In this document: positions 58,521-64,000 of the stretch, piece by piece
How the letters are laid out: every line of letters begins with the position of its first letter
Position numbering within the stretch: the stretch's first letter is position 1
NCBI GenBank assembly: GCA_940337035.1
Contig: OW679203.1
Location: 77,391,061 to 77,455,060 of the forward strand
Source: Agriotes lineatus
Taxonomy: Eukaryota; Arthropoda; Insecta; Coleoptera; Elateridae
Length of the DNA stretch: 64,000 nt
Direction: 5' to 3'
Translations under genes and position numbers: made by a program
The notes under the pieces: generated by a model
Told to the model about the DNA's origin: nothing
Database searches by the model: none
What the model saw: only the letters and a program-made list of their open reading frames with translations

Positions 58521-58705
58521 CGGTGTTACTTTGTTTGTGCTTTTATACCTAATTCCTCAAATAAACGTGAAAAATTTTCATTTTTTTTTTAATTTTAAGA
58601 TATAGCATCGAAATAGAAATTACATCTGGTAATTTCAGAATAGCTCAAAGTGCACCCTAAAATGTTTTTCATAATCTCTGCAAACTTTGGTTTACCCGCC
58701 TTTTT

Positions 58706-59071
58706 CTAAAGCGCAGAACATTTATTCATTATTGCTGTATGCTGACTGTATTCTTCAAAAAATATGGGACCGAACAACCTCCTTCGCGGAAGAGCTACCC
58801 AAATACCGACTACAGGGCAATGCAAGGGAGTTTCTCTCATGAAATTGGAATTGTTGGTACTCCATATTCTCATCAATTGAGAATTGACGTATCCAAACAA
58901 ACAAAACCATGCTTCGTCTGAGAAGAACGTCAAATCCAAAGCATTATCATCCAGATTGTCACGAAACCAGGTACAGTACGCAACCAGTTTATTATAATCT
59001 GGTGGCAGCAATTCCTGATGAAATTGCAAAATCTTCATTCTGGTAAGTGCCCTTTTATATAGTTCACACAA
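58706..59071 (-). pseudogene. Tc1/mariner-superfamily (DDE_3) transposase fragment
   Basis: The minus-strand frame reads LPPDYNKLVAYCTWFRDNLD, LTFFSDEAWFCLFGYVNSQL, RIWSTNNSNFMRETPLHCPV and VGIWVALPRRRLFGPIFFEE. FFSDEAWF carries the first catalytic Asp; G-Y-V-N-S-Q and the RR-x-x-GPIFF block are typical of this insect transposase group. The rest of the catalytic domain and the ends are missing. Confidence 0.65.
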
Positions 59072-59079
59072 TTGTTTAT

Positions 59080-59550
59080 TTTACATTTCTTTATCGTTTA
59101 ACATTAGACAATAATTTACTGATAATATATAGAAGTACAAAGTTACCACTCGCAAAAATCATAAACATAAAATAATATGTATATGCTCTAACAGAAATGT
59201 AGTAATAAAAACTTATACAACTATTTTCAATAATACCAGAACGATTTTCTAATATTTACATATTTACTGTACCATTATGTACAAACATATATAGAATTAA
59301 TTAAACTCTTGTCAAAGAATCATTTAAATTTTATTTGTGGTTTAACATTATTTAATTGGAAATCAATTGTGGTAATTTCCAAATTCAAAATGAGTAAGTG
59401 CAAATATCCACCGAACAGTCTCCTGCATGAAATGATGCCATTGGTTGGCGGGACTTATTTTAAATCTCATTGGTGTGAGAACGTTCGGGTAAATTCGAAT
59501 TCTAGATTACATTTGATATGTCCCTAGGCTACGTGTCATAAATTAAGCAC
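59080..59550. other. Gene-free stretch
   Basis: AT-rich sequence between two transposase scraps. Nothing recognised. Confidence 0.4.
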
Positions 59551-59722
59551 ATGTACAATCATGTTCACATAAATCTAGTACAAGCAATTTAGATTTAGTT
59601 ACGCAATTATCTAAAATTGTTTGTTGTACAACTGACTTTTCATTAAGTACAAAATAGAAAATAAAGGCAACTAATGTTTTATTACTCCACCATTTGCGTC
59701 AATTACAGCCCTTAATCTCCTC
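59551..59722 (-). pseudogene. 3' end of a Tc1-like element
   Basis: The minus strand from 59722 reads PRRLRAVIDANGGVIKH and stop, the classic Tc1 C-terminus, then non-coding DNA to a terminus TACAATCATGTTCAC at 59551. Only the last 17 codons remain. The sequence beyond 59722 is a different repeat (TTTATTCACAACCATATATG, shared with 49267-49292). Confidence 0.75.
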
Positions 59723-60342
59723 GGCAAAACAAATATGTTTATTCACAACCATATATGTAATAAGGTCATTATTGACTGTTAAAAAGTTGAAAAATGAGCT
59801 ATATCCAACTTTTAAACTTTCCAACCGGTCCAGAAAAATGGTTGCCGTGGCAGCGGTTGCAGTGGCGTAACGAGACGGTTTGGCGCCGGTGTGCAAGAAT
59901 AAATACAGGCGGCTAGCGACACCGATTCCACTTTGGCTTCAGGACTTCCGCATGCGCAAAACGTTCGGTGGTGTGACGCGCGTCAATTAAAAATAAATGC
60001 ATGCTTTGCTTATTTCGATGGGCATTCTCAATCTGATTTCATATTTAGATTTTTGGTTTAACTTGGTTTTAGTTTCAATGCAGGGTTAAGTGGAGGAGCG
60101 GTCTGCAACTATGTTGCTCAAGTAAACTTTGCCCTGCATGTTATAGATGCGTAACGAACGATTTTTAAAAATCGTTTCATCATAACTCCTATTAATGAAT
60201 GATTTTTTATTAATAGACGATTTTGGTATAGGTAATCAAAGATACAATTAATGTCAAAACTGTAAGTGTCAAATTATTTTAATGGAATAAAAAGAGATTT
60301 TCTTCAAATTAATAAGATAAAGTTAAAATATTCCGTCTAAGT

Positions 60343-60446
60343 CGTGTATTAATCAGGGGTTAATAATCTCAAAAATTAACGTGTTCACTAGCGCTCACAC
60401 GTTAAAATATCTCGATTATTAATCTCTCTCATTAACACACTTGTTT
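60343..60446. repeat. Hairpin with CpG-containing apex (H)
   Basis: GTGTATTAATCA...TTAATAATCTC...TTAACGTGT pairs with ACACGTTAA...GATTATTAATC...ATTAACACAC. The apex is TCACTAGCGCTCA. The stem is related to hairpin I at 60.8 kb. Confidence 0.8.
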
Positions 60447-60499
60447 GTTAATAGTTAGTTTTCGTTGACCGCTTGTTAATTTCAATGTTAATGAATTAT

Positions 60500-60690
60500 T
60501 TTTCCTAAAAAAGGATGGATTAATAGACGTCATTAATACACTGTTTTTGATTAAACACTGTTTTTCATTAATTAATTGTTTTTTAAAAAAGAATGAATTA
60601 ATAGATCTATTAATACACTGTTTTTGATTAATACACTCTTTTTCATTAATTAACTGTTTTTGTGGTTTTGACGTTTTGATGATATTTAGC
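60500..60690. repeat. Tandem duplication of about 82 bp, AT-rich
   Basis: Two successive copies share AATTAATAGA, ATTAATACACTGTTTTTGAT and TTTTTCATTAATTAA. It lies between hairpins H and I and shares their ATTAATACAC words. Confidence 0.65.
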
Positions 60691-60763
60691 ATGGAGGTTA
60701 GTTGTATTAATCAAATTTTTCACCACAAAAAAAGATTTTGCGGTCAACGAAAAAATTTTGTAA

Positions 60764-60886
60764 TCAACTCGTTTGTTAATGGGCGATTAATAATCTCAAC
60801 TATTAAAGGCACTCACTCGCTATCGCTCTTTCGTGCTTTAAACAGTTTCGATTATTAATCGCCTTCATTAACACACTTGTTGGTTA
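60764..60886. repeat. Hairpin with CpG-containing apex (I)
   Basis: TTGTTAATGGGCGATTAATA...TTAAAGGCAC pairs with GTGCTTTAAA...TATTAATCGCCTTCATTAAC. The apex is TCACTCGCTATCGCTCTTTC. Stem relative of hairpin H. Confidence 0.85.
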
Positions 60887-61026
60887 AATAACTATTTTTT
60901 GCAGCCGTCTTAAAAGTCATTACCTTTAATACCAAAAGCTGTCATTGAAGTTGACGTTTCTCTTACTGACACAAAAAGTGGATGTTGCTATGTAACACTT
61001 TTAGTTCCTAGTATTAATAGTGGTTT

Positions 61027-61157
61027 GTATACCAAGGCACTGAATTTTAGCTTTTTTATCAGGAATGTGGATTTAGTTACCGAGGCCCGAAGGGCCAAGG
61101 CAAATAAACCACGAGGGATAAAAAGAAACTTCAGTGCCGAGGAGTACAATATGTTTT
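61027..61157. repeat. Hairpin with CpG-rich apex (J)
   Basis: GGCACTGAATTTTAGCTTTT pairs with AAAAGAAACTTCAGTGCC. The inner stem GTGGATTTAGTTACCGAGGC pairs with GCCAAGGCAAATAAACCAC. The apex is CCGAGGCCCGAAGGGCCAAG. Confidence 0.82.
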
Positions 61158-61329
61158 ATTTGAAATCGAGAAATCGTGAAATTTTAACCAACATTTGTAG
61201 GTTATGTTAACGTCGGTTGACGTTTATCTGTCTCCTCGCCACCTACAAAAAAAGTCGTAAAACAATGGATTACATTACTGCCGATTTCACGTATTTTAAT
61301 GACGATTTCGAGGTACTTTAATGCCGATT

Positions 61330-61353
61330 TATTATTATTATTATTATTATTAT
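61330..61353 (+). repeat. ATT microsatellite
   Basis: About eight ATT/TTA units, 200 bp downstream of the MULE gene stop codon. Confidence 0.95.
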
Positions 61354-61547
61354 ATATGTGATTAAACACTTCATGGTAGGGAGAAATATGAACCACTGTT
61401 TTGTTTGAAATTCTTTTTTTATTATACAAACTTGAGTACCTACTTATACAGCTGATTTACTTGTCAAAACGATAAATGAAATAAATAGAACATTTTAATT
61501 CAGTTCCTCATTTACGATAGGTACGATGATAAATAGATGAATTATTA

Positions 61548-64000
61548 TCAAGGATTGAATAACAAATTGAAAGCAATTTCATTTGCTTCTCCACTATCTG
61601 GTTTCGACATCTGAACTTTTCTTCTTGATGTTGTTTTCTTTGTCTTGTAAAGTCGCCTTTGCTGGTTGATGTTTTTATTGTGCGGTATCTTTAAATCTAG
61701 TTTTTCACGCAATTTTGTTTTGGTATTTCTGAAAGCAGTTAAAGTAGGCTGAAGAGGTGCTAGCATATTTTTTGCCACATCCAATTCTTGCTGGTTAGTA
61801 AGGCTGTCAATAATTTGCAACATTTCAAGCTTAAAATTTTCTTTGTTGACAGAAAATTGAGCTTCATTTGGATTGGTTTTTGTCTTGGATAATGCATCAA
61901 TGATCCGTAATTCTTCTTGGTTTTCCACGTTTTCATCAACAGTCAAGTCAGGGTAATCATCTGTGAAATAAACGATGTTAGCCCTCAATCTTATTTTTCA
62001 GAGAATCACATTTACACAGCCTACACCGTCCAAAATTACAACTAAATTTCCAAAAGAAAAAGAATGAGTGAAACCACGACCGTCTGAATTAGAGTACATT
62101 ATAATCTAGATGGTTGTGATTTAAACTGTATAAATTAGAGAAATACGCACACCTTTCATAAAGAAACCAAAATAGACATAAAAATCACCATACATATAAC
62201 CCTGTATTATTAAAGCGATGGTAGCCATTTCCTATTAAGCAGAAGAATACATTGAGCAACACAAACCAATAAAACCTAAATACCAAAATGTACCACCACA
62301 TCAGGCACAATATATTTACATGCTCACCTCTTGTCATAGAACATGACTCCTTCCTTGAATTAAAACCAATCAATATCATAGTATACACATACATTTTGAT
62401 AGTAAAATTTAAATATGTACACAAAAATTATTTACCCGAATGCTCAGAAAGTTCCATGTTATTACCAACATCAGCATGTTCATGTGCTTTCAAAGATCTG
62501 CAAACTAAATGGATGTGCTTACACATGTTCCACTTTATGGATGAATCTAAGCAGGAACATGTGTAGCGGTGAATACATGTTTCACAGTAAGTACAAATCA
62601 GTTTACAGTCACAGTCTGTTTGCCTTTCTTCTATTTTGTACAATTCTTGTGAAGATGAAGATGTTACTATCCACCCTATTTCATTTCTTACAACGGACTT
62701 TATATCTAAGGCAGTACTTGTTTTGTGTCTCGTTCTTAATTCCTTTAGTTTAGCAGAAATTTTTCCTTTATTTAACACTATTAGGCGACTAAAAAGCTTG
62801 TCCCGTACAAATTTCATTAAAACATGTACAGCTTTATCGAGCCGTTTGTTCACTTTCCCGTTTAAATAAATATATTTTATACTTCGATGCATATTTTCTA
62901 TGTGCATATTAGTGTTAATTCCGGAATTGATACGATAGCAATAGGCCCACGCTTCCACATTTTTTAAGTAGTGTTCTTGAAAATAGTGGCCAAACTTGCT
63001 AGTATCTGTATCACTCAATAGGTTGGTCACAAATTTGTTTATCATTGCAGTAAATGCGTAATTGTCTGTCTCTTGGAGTAATGTCCGAAGCTTTTTGTAT
63101 ACGACTACCTGTAAAAAAACACTACAATATCAAATTTATAGATGTTATGTTTCCATACCTGTTTTTCTTTAGAATTCACTTTACTTAAATTATTACGCCA
63201 TGCTCTATCGGTATGCCATGTGCAATACAGCCTGTGGAAACACATAGGTATTTATTTATTCCATGGGTTACAAGCGTAATACACCTACCTATATAGAGGT
63301 ATATCCATTACACGCACCCATGCGTTGTAGAAACTTTGAGCCATGTCGGACATGAAAACCTTTGGGTGCAGTGGTCTACCCAATTTGTTTCTTATATATA
63401 TGAAAAATATGTACATCATTTCTTCATCCGAGCGATTTGAAATAAGAAAACAACAAGGGAAACCTTCACGCATGTCATCTAATACAAGAACTGTAGTGAG
63501 ATTGAACTGGTAAGCATTTAATCCACGAGTCTCGTCAATGCAGATACAGTCACTGCCATATTTTTCTAATATCTCCACTTGACCCTGATTCATAATAATT
63601 AAGGCAAAGTCGTCGGTTGTTAGTTGTGGGTATTCACAATGTTCCCCTTGAGGTTTGTAAAACAAGACACATCCGGAGTCCTCAACTTCTTTCACCCATG
63701 CATCTACACTGATCGCATCATTTCTGTGCCTTAGTACCTCATTGTTAATATTGAAACTACGTTCGATATTGAACAGATCCTTTTTTGTTAGTAGGTGTGT
63801 TCTTTCTAAAATACCATTGCAAACTGATTCTCTAACTTGGTCCAAAATTGTTTCAAATGGAATTTTTGAAGCAATCTGCACAGCCAATGCCTGCCTTTCT
63901 GTTCCAGTTAAATTTAAGTGTCCCAGGTCATTACTGTGTCCTACATGGGTTTTAACATATTTTACTTCACACTTTCCATCAGTTGCTGTAACACACATTT
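61548..64000 (-). CDS. MULE-type transposase-derived protein with SWIM zinc finger, four exons visible, 5' end beyond window
   Basis: Reading the minus strand, exons are 64000-63289 (continues past the edge), 63231-63159, 63108-62436 and 61960-61548. Introns of 57, 50 and 475 bp all have GT/AG ends and keep frame (phases 2, 0 and 1). The first exon has the MULE core: CICIDETRGLNAYQFNLTTV (first catalytic Asp) and FMSDMAQSFYNAWV (second Asp). Exon 2 supplies the C-x-W-H motif (LYCTWHTDRAW). Exon 3 carries the alpha-helical part and a SWIM finger (C-S-C then C-K-H-I-H). Exon 4 is a Lys/Glu-rich tail. Family knowledge: this arthropod protein family combines a MULE DDE nuclease with a SWIM DNA-binding finger. 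No stop or frameshift breaks the visible 1.87 kb of coding sequence, unlike every other transposase here. It may be a recently active element or a domesticated host gene. The window cannot show its start. Confidence 0.85.

Noticed and set aside
1..64000. CRISPR arrays, operons, bacterial-type promoters
   Set aside because: The DNA is clearly animal nuclear sequence; repeats are inverted or dispersed, not regularly spaced direct repeats with unique spacers.

Overview
The window is AT-rich animal DNA, most likely from an insect. The signs are a spliced F-box gene with short introns, a small heat-shock protein of the insect lethal(2)essential-for-life type, and an arthropod-style repeat load: a CFDP2/RTE-like LINE, Tc1/mariner, pogo, hAT, MULE and Helitron DNA, and tRNA-headed SINEs. 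Only two host genes are secure. One is an intronless alpha-crystallin sHSP (34555-35121, +). The other is a two-exon F-box/FBA protein (46991-48740, +). A third well-preserved gene enters from the right edge: a four-exon MULE-transposase/SWIM-finger protein (61548 to beyond 64000, -). Two further coding calls are tentative: a small secreted-peptide candidate near 39.7 kb and an orphan terminal exon at 42.0 kb.

Layout. 0-6.4 kb: intergenic DNA with nested palindromic MITEs and a tail-to-tail mariner-derived hairpin. 6.4-9.6 kb: one decayed LINE on the minus strand (endonuclease and reverse transcriptase both readable). 9.7-22.3 kb: mostly unassigned AT-rich DNA with two SINEs, two hairpin elements and a decayed transposase, ending in a 100-N gap. 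22.6-24.8 kb: a LINE 3' end split by a foldback element, then a cysteine-rich (CXC-type) protein fragment flanked by inverted repeats. 26.0-31.8 kb: a stack of nested insertions. A remnant of the same protein family is split by a pogo-like transposon, which itself carries a 764-bp MITE and a Helitron. Removing the pogo element plus one TA rejoins the disrupted reading frame exactly, and so does removing the MITE. 32.4-34.1 kb: a large foldback element and several palindromes. 34.5-35.3 kb: sHSP. 37.7-38.5 kb: a hAT-type MITE. 40.9 kb: three motif copies at 52-53 bp spacing. 45.9-50 kb: hairpins around the F-box gene. 50.7-53.1 kb: an unexplained GC-richer block. 53.4-61.2 kb: SINEs, long foldback MITEs and transposase scraps. 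61.5-64 kb: the MULE gene.

The most unusual signal is structural. At least nine hairpins of about 80-150 bp have largely unrelated, AT-rich stems, yet nearly all carry a short CpG-rich segment at the apex (forms of GCTTCGC or GCGAAGCGAGG). I do not recognise this as a named class. The genes here do not form a pathway. The window reads as sparse host genes embedded in layered mobile DNA. All family names rest on sequence patterns I recognise; no database search was possible.
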